DNA of 64,000 nt. Origin: Geobacillus zalihae NBRC 101842 (lineage in GTDB: Bacteria > Bacillota > Bacilli > Bacillales > Anoxybacillaceae). The notes beneath the pieces are model-generated. The model was not told the DNA's origin, did not search any database, and was given only the letters and a program-made list of their open reading frames with translations. Positions 49,107-58,413 of this stretch are shown piece by piece; position 1 is the first letter of the stretch, and each line of letters opens with the position of its first letter. The stretch is from the NCBI RefSeq assembly GCF_001544135.1, contig NZ_BCPV01000009.1, positions 1-64,000 on the forward strand, in the 5' to 3' direction. Made by a program: the position numbers and the translations under genes.

Positions 49107-50824
49107 GCTTTCACCCCCACCATTTCATGAAGCCCTTTGCCGGGCGCCACCATCGGATAGACGTTCTCGTCGGCGCGGACATGGAAATCAAGCAGCACCG
49201 GCCCATCCATCGCAAACGCTTGTTTTAACACTTCAGCTGCTTCCGCCTCCGTCTTCGCCCGCAGCCCCGGTATGCCGTATGCTTCAGCGAGTTTTACAAA
49301 ATCCGGCTGATTCGGGATGAGCGAATGGGAGTACCGTTTTTCGTAAAACAGCTCCTGCCATTGCCGCACCATGCCGAGCGCCTGGTTGTTGACGATGACG
49401 ATTTTAATTGGCAACCCCAGCTCTTGAATGACCGACAGTTCTTGGAACGTCATTTGGAAGCCGCCGTCGCCGACGATCGAAACGACCGTAGCGCTCCGGT
49501 CGGCGAGCTGGGCGCCGATCGCTGCCGGAAGCCCGAAGCCCATCGTGCCGAGCCCCCCGGACGTCACCCACCGGTGCGGTCGATTGAACTTGTAATATTG
49601 CGCCGCCCACATTTGGTGCTGGCCGACGTCCGTCGTCACGATCGCCTCGCCGTTTGTCATTTCATAGATCATCTCGATCAGTTTTTGCGGTTTGATCGTG
49701 CCGGCTTCCGGCTCATAATGGAGCGGGAAGCGCCGCTTCCATTCGTCAAGCTGCTCAAGCCACGCCGCGGTGTCCGCCGGCTTGCCTTGCTGGGCGATCA
49801 GCTCTTGCAAGGCGGCTTTCGCATCGCTGACGATTGGAATTTTGGTCGGCACGTTTTTGCCGATTTCCGCCGGATCGATGTCGATATGGGCGACGGTCGC
49901 TTTCGGCGCGAAATAGTTTAAATTGCCGGTGACCCGGTCATCGAAGCGGGCGCCGATGTTGATGAGCAAATCGCATTCACACAGCGCCATATTCGCCGTA
50001 TACGTACCGTGCATGCCGGCCATGCCTAAAAACAGCGGATGGTCGGCCGGGAAACCGCCAAGGCCAAGGAGCGTATGAATGACCGGAATGTTTTGCTGTT
50101 CGGCGTATTGCCGCAATTCATTGGACGCATTGGCGTGCAAGACGCCAGCGCCGGCTAAAATGACCGGCCGCTTTGATTGGCTGACCGCCTCGACAAGCCG
50201 GCGGATTTGCCAATGGTTCGGCTGCGTCGTCGGCTGATAGCCAGGCAAATGAACGTCTTGATCGTAATCAAACTCCCCTTCGGCCGTCGTAATGTCTTTT
50301 GGAATATCGATCAACACCGGTCCGGGGCGCCCGGTCGTCGCGATGTGAAACGCCTCTTTAATGATTCTCGGCAGCTCGCTGATGTCGCGCACTTGGTAGT
50401 TGTGTTTCGTAATCGGCATCGTAATGCCGACAACGTCCGCCTCCTGAAACGCATCCGAACCGATGACGCTTGTCGCCACTTGCCCGGTAAAGACGACGAG
50501 CGGCAGCGAATCCATCATCGCGTCGGTCAACCCGGTGACGATGTTGGTCGCTCCCGGGCCGGAGGTGGCGATGACGACCCCCGGTTTTCCAGAAATGCGC
50601 GCATATCCTTCCGCCGCATGGATGGCCCCTTGCTCATGCCGCGTCAGCACGTGGAACACGCCGGCTTTATACAACTCGTCATACAGCGGGAGCACCGCCC
50701 CCCCTGGATAGCCGAAGATGACTTCGACTTTTTCTTCCTTGAGCGCTTCAATGAGCATCAGCGACCCGCTCATTCTCGCCTTCGTCCTCGCTTTTTCTTG
50801 TTCCTCGACTTTCATTTTTGTCAT
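49085..50824 (-). CDS. ilvB: Acetolactate synthase large (catalytic) subunit
   Basis: A 579-aa ThDP-dependent enzyme forming acetolactate or acetohydroxybutyrate. The catalytic Glu lies in [17 protein letters not shown] near residue 65; the ThDP-binding motif is [18 protein letters not shown] near 445. FAD-binding elements are present in the middle domain. The ATG at 50824 follows GGGAGG and lies 31 bp after the T-box terminator T-run; an in-frame upstream extension would start inside the terminator and is rejected. Confidence 0.97.
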   Translation of the reverse strand: MTKMKVEEQEKARTKARMSGSLMLIEALKEEKVEVIFGYPGGAVLPLYDELYKAGVFHVLTRHEQGAIHAAEGYARISGKPGVVIATSGPGATNIVTGLTDAMMDSLPLVVFTGQVATSVIGSDAFQEADVVGITMPITKHNYQVRDISELPRIIKEAFHIATTGRPGPVLIDIPKDITTAEGEFDYDQDVHLPGYQPTTQPNHWQIRRLVEAVSQSKRPVILAGAGVLHANASNELRQYAEQQNIPVIHTLLGLGGFPADHPLFLGMAGMHGTYTANMALCECDLLINIGARFDDRVTGNLNYFAPKATVAHIDIDPAEIGKNVPTKIPIVSDAKAALQELIAQQGKPADTAAWLEQLDEWKRRFPLHYEPEAGTIKPQKLIEMIYEMTNGEAIVTTDVGQHQMWAAQYYKFNRPHRWVTSGGLGTMGFGLPAAIGAQLADRSATVVSIVGDGGFQMTFQELSVIQELGLPIKIVIVNNQALGMVRQWQELFYEKRYSHSLIPNQPDFVKLAEAYGIPGLRAKTEAEAAEVLKQAFAMDGPVLLDFHVRADENVYPMVAPGKGLHEMVGVKACEELSR

Positions 50825-50855
50825 CGTCGATCCTCCCTGTGATTTGTCATCCATA

Positions 50856-51165
50856 TAAAAAACCTTTCCGCCCACGATGGCTGTCATTTCCAGCCAAAGG
50901 GGCGAAAAGGTTTCCTTTCCGCGGTACCACCCTTCTTCACGGCCGTGACGGCCGCCTCAGGAGCGGCCAGCCGAAGCCGGCCGCTCATTTTGGTAACGAG
51001 TGAAGCGCGCGTCTCCACTCGTCCAGCCCTACTAGCCGTCCGGCGTTCAGGCTGGCGCTCAGAGGTGAGTTCATCAAGCGGCAACATCACCGGTTCGCAG
51101 CTCCCCCGGCTCTCTGTGGATGTTGGCCCCGCTGACTACTTATCCTCGTCAACGCTTTTTCGCTA
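50856..51165 (-). promoter_or_regulatory. T-box leader of ilvB-leuD (Leu specifier CUC)
   Basis: On the minus strand there is an AGTA motif in stem I, an AGAGAG segment, the specifier context GAA-CTC-ACCTCTGAGC with CTC (leucine) at 51067-51069, and the T-box AAGGGTGGTACCGCG (50920-50934). A long terminator (50856-50913, T-run 50856-50861) contains an internal hairpin. Uncharged tRNA-Leu should permit read-through into ilvB. The same specifier is used by the B. subtilis ilv-leu leader. The leader starts right after the ilvE stop codon. Confidence 0.93.
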
Positions 51166-51183
51166 TCCACTTGTCATGGACGA

Positions 51184-52083
51184 TCAACCGACATTGGCGT
51201 TCGTCGGATACACCTTTACTCCTTCGACGACCACGCGGCGGCGGAATTCTTCAAGCAACCGCTTGGTATGCGGTCCCGGCGTCCCGTCGCCGATCGTCCG
51301 GCCATCGACTTTAATGACCGAAATGACTTCGGCCGCCGTCCCCGTCAAAAACACTTCATCCGCGACATAGACGTCATGGCGGGTAAACGGCTCCTCTTTC
51401 ACCGTATAGCCGAGATCCTCCGCGATTTCGATGATCGCTTGGCGCGTAATGCCTTCAAGCGCCCCGACATACCCAGGCGGCGTGTAAATGACGCCGTTTT
51501 TGATGATGAAAACATTGTCTCCCGAACCTTCCGCGACATAGCCTTGATCGTTTAAGATCAGCGCTTCGCTTACGTTCGCCAAATGCGCCTCGATTTTGAC
51601 AAGCACATTGTTTAGGTAGTTGAGCGATTTGACTTTCGGGCTCAGCACATCAGAGCGGTTGCGGCGCGTCGCCACTGTCACCACTTCGATGCCGGTTTCA
51701 TATAAATGCTTCGGGAAGAGCGCGAGCGGCTCGACGATAATCACGATTTGCGGCGTTTTGCATTTGTACGGATCCAGTCCTAAATCGCCGACCCCGCGCG
51801 AAACAACCAGGCGGATGTACGCATCTTGATAGCCGTTGCGGCGGATCGTTTCGAGCACGTGGCCAATCATTTCTTCCTTCGTGTACGGAATGTCGAGCAA
51901 AATCGATTTCGCGGAATTGTATAGCCGATCTATATGTTCTTCGAGGCGGAATACGTTGCCGCTATAGACACGAATGCCTTCAAATACCCCGTCGCCATAC
52001 AAAAATCCATGGTCATACACGGAAATTTTGGCGTTTTCTTTTGTCACAAATTCTCCGTTTAAAAAGATCCATTGTTCGCCCAC
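51184..52083 (-). CDS. ilvE: Branched-chain amino acid aminotransferase
   Basis: A 299-aa class IV PLP transaminase for the last step of Leu, Ile and Val synthesis. The PLP lysine lies in SPKVKSLNYLNNVLVK near residue 155; GYVAEGSGDNVFIIKNG and FLTGTAAEVISVIKVDG are family motifs. The start is GTG at 52083 after GAGGGGA. It lies directly upstream of the T-box leader with no terminator between, so it is probably the first gene of the operon, expressed independently of the leucine T-box. Confidence 0.96.
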   Translation of the reverse strand: MGEQWIFLNGEFVTKENAKISVYDHGFLYGDGVFEGIRVYSGNVFRLEEHIDRLYNSAKSILLDIPYTKEEMIGHVLETIRRNGYQDAYIRLVVSRGVGDLGLDPYKCKTPQIVIIVEPLALFPKHLYETGIEVVTVATRRNRSDVLSPKVKSLNYLNNVLVKIEAHLANVSEALILNDQGYVAEGSGDNVFIIKNGVIYTPPGYVGALEGITRQAIIEIAEDLGYTVKEEPFTRHDVYVADEVFLTGTAAEVISVIKVDGRTIGDGTPGPHTKRLLEEFRRRVVVEGVKVYPTNANVG

Positions 52084-52153
52084 TTCGGTTCCCCTCTTCC
52101 TTGATCAGTCAGCAGTTGCTTTGAACGGCTTGATCATTGTATTGAGTCGTTTC

Positions 52154-52215
52154 TCTTATTTGAAAATTATAATAATCCGAAACCTTTGCGCCGTCAATAA
52201 CGTTTTTCGAAAATT
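52154..52215 (-). promoter_or_regulatory. Two CodY-like boxes around the ilvE promoter
   Basis: Two 15-bp sequences (52154-52168 and 52201-52215, each ending gaaaatt on the plus strand) match the CodY motif AATTTTCWGAAAATT at 11 of 15 positions. One adjoins the -10, the other lies just upstream of the -35, both places fitting repression. CodY control of ilv-leu genes is known in B. subtilis; here it is a motif-based inference. Confidence 0.4.
52169..52197 (-). promoter_or_regulatory. Sigma-A promoter upstream of ilvE
   Basis: On the minus strand TTGACG (52192-52197), 17 bp, then TATTAT (52169-52174). The transcript would have a leader of about 80 nt before the ilvE GTG. Confidence 0.7.
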
Positions 52216-52233
52216 CCGATTGGTCAAACTATT

Positions 52234-52247
52234 TGAATGCGCTTACA
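52234..52247 (-). promoter_or_regulatory. cre-like site (CcpA) upstream of ilvE
   Basis: The minus strand TGTAAGCGCATTCA matches TGWAANCGNTNWCA with one mismatch. It lies about 78 bp upstream of the predicted transcription start, a place suited to activation; CcpA activates ilv-leu from an upstream cre in B. subtilis. Confidence 0.5.
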
Positions 52248-52340
52248 TTATGATAGAATCAAGGTTTTGCCGATTCAAAAATTTTTTCTTTCTTGGCGGC
52301 TCATAGAAAGCGGACGCGCTCTAACTGCCAAAGACGAAAA

Positions 52341-52368
52341 ACAAAAAATAGCGGACGTTTTGTCCGCT
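52341..52368 (-). terminator. Terminator after ysnB
   Basis: On the minus strand agcggac and gtccgct make a 7-bp stem with a 5-nt loop, followed by ATTTTTTG. The stem begins inside the ysnB stop codon. Confidence 0.9.
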
Positions 52369-52874
52369 TAGATCGAAAAGGTTCGTTCCATTCCGGAAAC
52401 GGGCTGCCCATTCACTTCATAAAATTGGACATGCACGCGCCCGCCGCCGATGGTCAACACCGCGTACGTTTTTTCTTTTCTTCCGCGCGGCAAAGCAATG
52501 CTGCCGGGGTTGATGAACAACCGCCCATCCATTTGCTCGGCGCCGGCCAAATGCGAGTGGCCGAAACAAACGACGTGAGCCCCTGTTTCTTGCGCGCGAT
52601 AGGATAAACGCAAAAGCGACGTTTTCACCCCGTATAAATGGCCGTGGGTGACAAACAACCGAACGCCGCCTGCCTCTTCGATGCGCTCAGCAGGAAACGC
52701 GGCGAAATCGCAGTTGCCGCGCACGACGGCAAACGGGGCGATCTCGTCCGCCCCCACCTCCAACTCCGAGTCACCGCAATGGATAAACAAATCCGCTTCA
52801 TGGCGATGACGGTTGACAATTTCAGCAAGTTCGGCAGTCAGCCCATGGCTGTCGCTCACAATCACCGCCTTCAT
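52368..52874 (-). CDS. ysnB: YfcE-family metallophosphoesterase (YsnB)
   Basis: A 168-aa calcineurin-like phosphodiesterase. The metal-binding series is visible in order: SDSHG (D, H), HCGDSE, GNCDF, HGHLYG and GHSHLAG. The family hydrolyses phosphodiester bonds in a metal-dependent way; the physiological substrate is unknown. The ATG at 52874 overlaps the rdgB stop (ATGA) and follows GGGGCGG. Confidence 0.92.
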   Translation of the reverse strand: MKAVIVSDSHGLTAELAEIVNRHRHEADLFIHCGDSELEVGADEIAPFAVVRGNCDFAAFPAERIEEAGGVRLFVTHGHLYGVKTSLLRLSYRAQETGAHVVCFGHSHLAGAEQMDGRLFINPGSIALPRGRKEKTYAVLTIGGGRVHVQFYEVNGQPVSGMERTFSI

Positions 52875-53485
52875 TCCGTCCGCCCCTTTCCACCGACGAT
52901 CTCCTCCCACTGCTCATCGAGCTTCGTCAGCGCCTTGGCGCGATGACTGATTTGATTTTTTTCCTCCGGCGCAAGCTCCGCCATCGTTTTTCCCCACTCC
53001 GGAAGGTAAAAGATTGGATCATAGCCAAAGCCCCCCTCCCCACGCGGCACTTCGGCGATATAACCATCGCATGTCGCTTCGACAACGGCGGTCGGCCGCC
53101 CTGGGATCGCGACGGCGAGCGCGCAATGAAAACGAGCCGTGCGCTGCTCCATCGGCACCCCGTCAAGCTCGCGAAGCAGCTTGGCGATGTTGCGTGCATC
53201 GTTTTTATCTTCCCCGGCATAACGGGCCGAATGAACGCCCGGCCGGCCGCCGAGCGCATCGACCACGAGCCCGGAATCATCGGCGATCACCGGCCGCTTT
53301 AGACGCCGCGACGCCGCTTCTGCTTTGAGCACGGCATTGTCCGCAAACGTGCTTCCCGTTTCTGCGACATCCGGAGCGTCCGGAAAGTCAAGCAACGATT
53401 TCACTTCGACGCCCCGCTTGGCAAACAAAGCGGCGAACTCGCGCACTTTGCCAGCGTTTTTGGTCGCGATGACGATCTCCTTCAC
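52871..53485 (-). CDS. rdgB: XTP/dITP diphosphatase (RdgB/HAM1 family)
   Basis: A 204-aa house-cleaning nucleotide pyrophosphatase (YsnA in B. subtilis). It starts [17 protein letters not shown], with later motifs [30 protein letters not shown] and GYDPIF, all typical of Ham1/RdgB. It removes deaminated purine triphosphates. The start is GTG at 53485, overlapping the rph stop (GTGA), after GAGGAGG. It overlaps ysnB too, so rph-rdgB-ysnB are coupled. Confidence 0.95.
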   Translation of the reverse strand: MKEIVIATKNAGKVREFAALFAKRGVEVKSLLDFPDAPDVAETGSTFADNAVLKAEAASRRLKRPVIADDSGLVVDALGGRPGVHSARYAGEDKNDARNIAKLLRELDGVPMEQRTARFHCALAVAIPGRPTAVVEATCDGYIAEVPRGEGGFGYDPIFYLPEWGKTMAELAPEEKNQISHRAKALTKLDEQWEEIVGGKGRTE

Positions 53486-54252
53486 TCTGTGTCCTCCTCT
53501 GCCGCTTCTTTTTTTTCGCCGATGCGCGCCGCCCACTCGCCCAATGCGCGGCGCTGAACGGCGATGAGCTGCTCGATGCCGATTTGCGCCGCTTCAAGCA
53601 ATTCATCAAGCTCGGCGCGCGAAAAAACTGCTTCCTCTCCGGTTCCTTGAATCTCAACAAATTGACCGGCTCCGGTCATGACGACGTTCATATCCACTTT
53701 CGCCCGCGCATCCTCGTTGTAATCTAAATCAAGAATCACCCCATGCTCCGGATCGATGCCGACCGAGGTAGCGGCGAGAAAATCGCGGATCGGAAGCGCC
53801 TCGAGCTTCCCTTCTTCCACCAGTCTGGCAAGCGCCAACACAAGCGCCACATACGCACCAGTGATCGACGCCGTCCGCGTTCCGCCATCCGCCTGAATGA
53901 CGTCGCAATCGATCCAAATGGTCCGCTCGCCAAGCTGTTCAAGATCAACAACCGAGCGAAGCGCGCGGCCGATTAAGCGCTGAATTTCCATCGTCCGCCC
54001 CGACACTTTTCCTTTGCTCGCTTCCCTCACATTCCGCTGCTCTGTCGCCCGCGGCAGCATCCCATATTCGGCCGTAATCCATCCTTTGCCGCCGCCGCGC
54101 ATAAACGACGGCACTTTCTCTTCGACCGTCGCCGTGCAAATGACTTTCGTGTCGCCGATTTCAATGAGCACCGACCCTTCAGCGTGCTTCATGTAATGCG
54201 GGTGTATATGTACAGGGCGCAGCTCGCAACTGCTTCGTCCGTCCGCTCTCAT
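53482..54252 (-). CDS. rph: Ribonuclease PH
   Basis: A 256-aa phosphorolytic 3' exonuclease that trims tRNA precursors. Clear motifs are [13 protein letters not shown] at the start, [18 protein letters not shown] near residue 65, [16 protein letters not shown] and the phosphate and metal site [19 protein letters not shown] near 115. ATG at 54252 is chosen because GGAGG lies 9 bp upstream and the family starts there. It is the first of the rph-rdgB-ysnB unit. Confidence 0.97.
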   Translation of the reverse strand: MRADGRSSCELRPVHIHPHYMKHAEGSVLIEIGDTKVICTATVEEKVPSFMRGGGKGWITAEYGMLPRATEQRNVREASKGKVSGRTMEIQRLIGRALRSVVDLEQLGERTIWIDCDVIQADGGTRTASITGAYVALVLALARLVEEGKLEALPIRDFLAATSVGIDPEHGVILDLDYNEDARAKVDMNVVMTGAGQFVEIQGTGEEAVFSRAELDELLEAAQIGIEQLIAVQRRALGEWAARIGEKKEAAEEDTE

Positions 54253-54316
54253 CAACTGAGTCCTCCTTTTCTCCATCTTCAACGGAATGCCAGACGCCGC
54301 ATTTCTTTCCGCCTAG

Positions 54317-54356
54317 CGAAAAAAAGAAAGAGGCAGAATACGTTTCCACCTCTTTG
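54317..54356 (-). terminator. Terminator after gerM
   Basis: On the minus strand aaagagg (54349-54355) and cctcttt (54327-54333) form a 7-bp stem with a 15-nt loop, followed by a T-rich run (54318-54325). Confidence 0.7.
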
Positions 54357-54403
54357 TTATACCATAACGTCCTATTCGTTTCCAGCCAGTCAGCACCAAC
54401 CGG

Positions 54404-55477
54404 TTAAAATGTCCCGGTATTGACGTTTTGCGGCCGAGCGACCGGTTTGGTGAGCGGCTTGCCATCTTCCGTGACAAGATTGGCTTTGCCATTGACGGTG
54501 ATCGCCACGCTTTCGACTCCTTTTTGCTCCGTGAGCGACAAAACGAGAGAATTCAACACGACGTCGGAAATGACATTTTTCTTGTTGCTTCCATAAATGC
54601 CTTCGTTAAAGTTGAGCGTCACTTTGCCATCCTCGTATTTCGGGGCATCGACAAGCTTCGCGTCCGGCTGAAAGACGCCGACAAGCCCGCTCCCTTGCTC
54701 TGGTCCTTGAATCAGTTCGTTGACGGCCGCGGCAATATCATCTTTCTCCTTATTGGACACACGCCGTGTCACCGGCACATAGTATGTGCTGTTCCCTTGT
54801 TGGGCGACAAAATAAACGGTGACCGGATGCGTATTCGTAATGTCTGGCACGCCGTTCGCTTCCATATTGATGCCATCGGCGCGGCTTACCCCATCTTGGA
54901 TCGGCGTTTTATTGACCGGCATCACGTTTTGATCGTAGCCGTTGATGCGGATTTTGACGCGCTTGATATTGTCAAATTGCGTCAATGTCCACGTAATGGA
55001 CTGCAAAATTCGTTTTTCGTCCTCCGGCTTATAGTTTTTAAATTCCGGCGAAAAGTCAGCGATCAACGTTCCGTCTTTTTCCAATTTTGTGCCAAGCACC
55101 GTCGTTCCGGCCGGAATGACCGCGCGGAAGCCGTTCGGTAACATTTCTGACACGGGTCCGTCTTCAACCAAATATTCGAGTACTTGTTTCGCCACGGCCT
55201 GCGTTTTCGGCAATTCCACTGTTTGCGGCACGACAAAGCCGTTTTTGTCAATCAAGTACAGCTCTCTTTTCACCGTCTCGGTGGCCTTCGCTTTCTCTTT
55301 CCCTTCCTTTTGGCTTTCCGTCGCTTCCTGAAGCGCTTGGCCGTCTTTGACATAACTCGTCTCTTGCGGCGGATCGATCTCCTTCACCGCCTCATCTCGC
55401 CCAAACAAACCGCAGCCGCCAAGCAACAACAGCGAGGCGAGCAGCGGCGCCGCCCATATGTGAGTCGTCCGTTTCAT
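54404..55477 (-). CDS. gerM: Spore germination lipoprotein GerM
   Basis: A 357-aa lipoprotein with a lipobox LLGGC at about residue 22. Two GerMN domains follow (first about 75-195, second about 215-335), each with a pattern such as ADFSPEFKNYK or VTLNFNEGIYGSN. In B. subtilis GerM is needed for sporulation and germination and links engulfment complexes. The ATG follows TAGGAGGG. It has its own gap on both sides, with terminators, so is probably monocistronic. Confidence 0.95.
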   Translation of the reverse strand: MKRTTHIWAAPLLASLLLLGGCGLFGRDEAVKEIDPPQETSYVKDGQALQEATESQKEGKEKAKATETVKRELYLIDKNGFVVPQTVELPKTQAVAKQVLEYLVEDGPVSEMLPNGFRAVIPAGTTVLGTKLEKDGTLIADFSPEFKNYKPEDEKRILQSITWTLTQFDNIKRVKIRINGYDQNVMPVNKTPIQDGVSRADGINMEANGVPDITNTHPVTVYFVAQQGNSTYYVPVTRRVSNKEKDDIAAAVNELIQGPEQGSGLVGVFQPDAKLVDAPKYEDGKVTLNFNEGIYGSNKKNVISDVVLNSLVLSLTEQKGVESVAITVNGKANLVTEDGKPLTKPVARPQNVNTGTF

Positions 55478-55541
55478 TGACGTTCCCTCCTACTCGTAGT
55501 TTGTACTACTATGTATACGAGCCGTTTTCCAAAATAGAATA

Positions 55542-55575
55542 AAAAAATCCTTTAGCGCATGGACGCTAAAGGATT
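55542..55575 (-). terminator. Terminator after racE
   Basis: On the minus strand aatcctttagcg and cgctaaaggatt form a 12-bp perfect stem with a 6-nt loop, followed by TTTTTATT. Confidence 0.95.
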
Positions 55576-55581
55576 GGTTGG

Positions 55582-56376
55582 TTACAGCCGAATCGCTTCG
55601 ACCGTGCCGATCGGCTTGCCAAACCACTTCCCGGAAATCTTTTCAAACAGCTCTTTCGGCCCGGTCGTGAAAAACAAATGCTCCGGTTCGCGCTCGCCGG
55701 TGTAAAGGAGCTGGCTGTGGTGCAAAATCGCGCTCACTTCACGAGCCGTCTCACCGCCCGAGCAAATGAGCTTCACGCGTTTGCCCATATACGTGCGAAT
55801 GAGCGGCGCGAGCAACGGATAATGCGTGCAGCCTAAAATCAGCACATCGATCGGCAGCGGACGGAGCGGAGCGAGCGATTCGGCGACGATCGCCATCGCC
55901 TCCTGCCCTTCAAAGTCGCCGCTTTCCACAAGCGGAACGAATTTCGGACAGGCCAAGCTCTCGACTTGGACGCGCGGATTGATGGATTGAAGCGCCTTTT
56001 CATACGCCCGGCTTCGGATCGTGCCAATCGTGCCGATGACGCCGATGTGCCCGCGCCTAGTCGCTTTCAGGGCCGCGCGAGCGCCGGGATGAATAACGCC
56101 AAGCACAGGAATGTCAAGCTTCGCCCGCACGTCGTCAAGCGCGACCGCCGTCGCGGTGTTGCAGGCGATAACAAGCATTTTCAAGGGATATTGCCGCAAG
56201 TAATCAATCATTTGCCACGTAAATCGACGGACTTCTTCCACCGGCCGCGGCCCGTACGGGCAACGGGCGGTGTCGCCTAAGTAAATAATTTGTTCTTTCG
56301 GCAGCTGCCTCATAATTTCTTTGGCGACGGTCAAACCGCCGACTCCTGAGTCAATGACACCAATTGCTCTTTCCAA
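55582..56376 (-). CDS. racE: Glutamate racemase
   Basis: A 264-aa cofactor-independent racemase making D-glutamate for peptidoglycan. The two catalytic cysteines lie in [12 protein letters not shown] near residue 73 and [11 protein letters not shown] near 185. The N-terminus [17 protein letters not shown] is diagnostic. The start is TTG at 56376 with only a weak GAGGCG upstream, 9 bp after the ysmB stop, implying coupling. Confidence 0.97.
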   Translation of the reverse strand: MERAIGVIDSGVGGLTVAKEIMRQLPKEQIIYLGDTARCPYGPRPVEEVRRFTWQMIDYLRQYPLKMLVIACNTATAVALDDVRAKLDIPVLGVIHPGARAALKATRRGHIGVIGTIGTIRSRAYEKALQSINPRVQVESLACPKFVPLVESGDFEGQEAMAIVAESLAPLRPLPIDVLILGCTHYPLLAPLIRTYMGKRVKLICSGGETAREVSAILHHSQLLYTGEREPEHLFFTTGPKELFEKISGKWFGKPIGTVEAIRL

Positions 56377-56385
56377 GTGATCGCC

Positions 56386-56829
56386 TCATTCTTTCGTCAT
56401 TTCTTGATGCAATTTGCGCAAACAACGCTCAAAGAGAACGATTTCCTCTTCAGAAAAATTTTCCAACACTTTAGCTAAATCTCTCTGGCGTTTTTCAATC
56501 ACTTCCTCAATGATGCGCTCGCCTTTTTCCAACAAGTGAATGCGGACGACGCGGCGGTCGTGTTCATCGCGGACTCTGGCGACAAGTCCGTTCCGCTCCA
56601 TACGGTCGACCAAGTCGGTCGTCGTGCTGCACGCCAAATACATTTTGTTCGATAACTCGCCGACCGTCAAGTCCCCTTCTTCAAGCAGCCACTGCAGGGC
56701 GACAAATTGCGGTGGGGTGATCGGATAGTTGGTTAAAATTTCACGGCCGCGCTGTTTCAAATTGGCGGCGATATAGCGAAGCAATTTTTCCAACTCGGCG
56801 ACCGTTTGTTCATTCATCGCAGACGGCAT
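56386..56829 (-). CDS. ysmB: MarR-family transcription regulator (YsmB)
   Basis: A 147-aa winged-helix regulator. The helix-turn-helix and wing are seen at LTVGELSNKMYLACSTTTD and VARVRDEHDRRVVRI, the DxRxxR wing motif of MarR. The target is not known. It precedes racE with 9 bp between. AAGGAGAG lies upstream of the ATG at 56829. Confidence 0.92.
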   Translation of the reverse strand: MPSAMNEQTVAELEKLLRYIAANLKQRGREILTNYPITPPQFVALQWLLEEGDLTVGELSNKMYLACSTTTDLVDRMERNGLVARVRDEHDRRVVRIHLLEKGERIIEEVIEKRQRDLAKVLENFSEEEIVLFERCLRKLHQEMTKE

Positions 56830-56930
56830 ATCATCTCTCCTTGATCGTTTCCGCGGCCAGCCTCAAACGGCGGCTTGCGTCGACAGCTATTCTTACTTTT
56901 CATTTTACAACACCGGCAAAGATAATCAAC

Positions 56931-56952
56931 AAAAAAATGCGGCGGCCGCCGC
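56931..56952 (-). terminator. Candidate terminator after gerE
   Basis: A 14-bp perfect palindrome gcggcggccgccgc (56939-56952) is followed on the minus strand by seven T residues (56931-56937). More GC-rich inverted repeats lie between it and gerE. Confidence 0.55.
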
Positions 56953-57037
56953 GGACGAAGGCCGGACGGGCGCCAAGCCTCGTCCGGCCGCAAGGGAACA
57001 TAACAGCCGGCTGTCCAACAAGGAAAGCCGGCATCGT

Positions 57038-57262
57038 TTATAGTTCAAGTTCGCCCATTCGAAGCAATTCAATGACAGCTTGCGAGCGCCCCTTGACCCC
57101 AAGCTTTTGCATCGCATTCGAAATATGGTTGCGGACCGTTTTCTCGCTGATAAACAGCTCTTGGGCGATCTCTTTCGTCGTCTTGTCTTGCACGAGCAAT
57201 TCGAAGACTTCTTTTTCTCTTTTTGTCAAAAGCGGCTTCGATTGAAATGATTTGTCCTTCAA
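57038..57262 (-). CDS. gerE: Late sporulation regulator GerE
   Basis: A 74-aa LuxR-type helix-turn-helix protein, almost identical to B. subtilis GerE as remembered: LTKREKEVFELLVQDKTTKE then LFISEKTVRNHISNAMQKLG. It controls late mother-cell coat genes together with sigma-K. The start is TTG at 57262, with AAGGAGG 10 bp upstream. A strong sigma-K-type promoter lies about 60 bp before it. Confidence 0.97.
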   Translation of the reverse strand: MKDKSFQSKPLLTKREKEVFELLVQDKTTKEIAQELFISEKTVRNHISNAMQKLGVKGRSQAVIELLRMGELEL

Positions 57263-57322
57263 CGGTTGTAACCCTCCTTGCTCTCAATGGGCCCGAACTG
57301 CCGGATGGGTATTTCCTCGCCA

Positions 57323-57350
57323 TATCGTATGTGAGAGCAAGAGCGGCGGT
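57323..57350 (-). promoter_or_regulatory. Sigma-K-type promoter of gerE
   Basis: On the minus strand AC, 17 bp, then CATACGATA (57323-57331) matches sigma-K AC-N16/17-CATAnnnTA. gerE is a known sigma-K gene. Confidence 0.6.
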
Positions 57351-57474
57351 GACGAAAATTTGCTTATCTAATAGAAAAATGGGTCTTTTTTTTTCGGTTC
57401 ATCACCAAATGACTTTTAAAGACAAACATGATAGCAATGTTGTTCAAAGAGATGTGTGGTATAAAAAGGAAAAA

Positions 57475-57630
57475 ATGCTGTTTTGGTTTTTCTTTATCAT
57501 GATCGTCTTTCTTTTTCAAGTACACTTTGTGATGAAGAGCCTTTTCTTCTTTATCTTTCGATTCGCCGGAGACGGTTGGCTGCCGCTTGTCCAGCAAAAC
57601 AAAAAATCCCCCTCATGTCTGTTCGAATGA
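57475..57630 (+). CDS. Possible 51-aa membrane peptide
   Basis: A short open frame starting MLFWFFFIMIVFLFQVHFVM, strongly hydrophobic, with AAGGA 5-6 bp before the ATG and a TATAAA further up. The end overlaps the sdh terminator. In AT-rich DNA such Phe-rich frames arise by chance, so this is a weak call; no family is recognised. Confidence 0.2.
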   Translation: MLFWFFFIMIVFLFQVHFVMKSLFFFIFRFAGDGWLPLVQQNKKSPSCLFE

Positions 57631-57640
57631 AGGGGATTTT
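57601..57640 (-). terminator. Terminator of the sdhCAB operon
   Basis: On the minus strand aatcccc and ggggatt arms pair across an 18-nt partly complementary loop, followed by TTTTTTG. Confidence 0.85.
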
Positions 57641-57650
57641 GATTCTGCCG

Positions 57651-58412
57651 CTACACTTCGTCGCTGCCAAAGAAATCGCGGAACATTTGAATCGTCGTTT
57701 CGCGGTTTAACGCCGCGATCGATGTCGTCAACGGAATGCCCTTCGGGCACGATTGCACGCAGTTTTGCGAGTTGCCGCAGTTGGCCAGTCCGCCGTCGCC
57801 CATAATCGCCCGCAACCGTTCGGCTTTATGCATCGCCCCGGTCGGATGGGCGTTAAACAGCCGCACTTGCGACAGCGGCGCCGGGCCGATAAAGTTCGAC
57901 TTGCTGTTGACGTTCGGGCACGCTTCCAGGCAGACGCCGCACGTCATGCATTTGGACAGCTCGTACGCCCATTGCCGCTTCCGCTCCGGCATGCGCGGCC
58001 CCGGGCCCAAGTCGTACGTTCCGTCGATCGGAATCCATGCTTTCACTCGCTTCAACGCATCAAACATCCGGCTCCGGTCGATGACCAAGTCGCGGATGAC
58101 AGGGAATGTGCGCATCGGCTCAAGGCGGATCGGCTGCTCGAGTTTGTCAATGAGTGCGGCGCACGCCTGGCGCGGTTTGCCGTTAATGACCATCGAACAG
58201 GCTCCGCATACTTCTTCCAGACAGTTCATTTCCCAAGCGACCGGCGTCGTTTTTTCCCCTTTGGCGTTGACCGGATTGCGGCGAATTTCCATGAGCGCCG
58301 AAATGACGTTCATGTTCGGGCGGTACGGAATGACAAACTCCTCTTCATACGGAGCAGAATCCGGACGATCTTGACGGGTGATGATGAATCGAACCGTTTT
58401 GTTCTCGCTCAT
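57651..58412 (-). CDS. sdhB: Succinate dehydrogenase iron-sulfur subunit
   Basis: A 253-aa subunit linking SdhA flavin to SdhC heme. The 2Fe-2S ligands are in CLEEVCGACSMVINGKPRQAC (an interval of about 20 residues near 65-85). The 4Fe-4S site is CMTCGVCLEACP and the 3Fe-4S site CGNSQNCVQSCP. It is last in sdhCAB, 1 bp after sdhA, with a terminator behind it. Confidence 0.98.
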   Translation of the reverse strand: MSENKTVRFIITRQDRPDSAPYEEEFVIPYRPNMNVISALMEIRRNPVNAKGEKTTPVAWEMNCLEEVCGACSMVINGKPRQACAALIDKLEQPIRLEPMRTFPVIRDLVIDRSRMFDALKRVKAWIPIDGTYDLGPGPRMPERKRQWAYELSKCMTCGVCLEACPNVNSKSNFIGPAPLSQVRLFNAHPTGAMHKAERLRAIMGDGGLANCGNSQNCVQSCPKGIPLTTSIAALNRETTIQMFRDFFGSDEV

Positions 58413-58413
58413 C

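Larger units (their letters stand above)
57263..57650. other. gerE-sdhB gap (about 390 bp)
   Basis: The space where B. subtilis has ysmA. It holds the gerE promoter, an AT-rich stretch with one weak plus-strand small frame (57475-57630) and the sdh terminator. No ysmA-like thioesterase frame is seen on either strand. Confidence 0.6.

Noticed and set aside
55480-55540. Possible sigma-E promoter before gerM
   Set aside because: CATA is present but the last -10 position is not T and no -35 is found at the right spacing.
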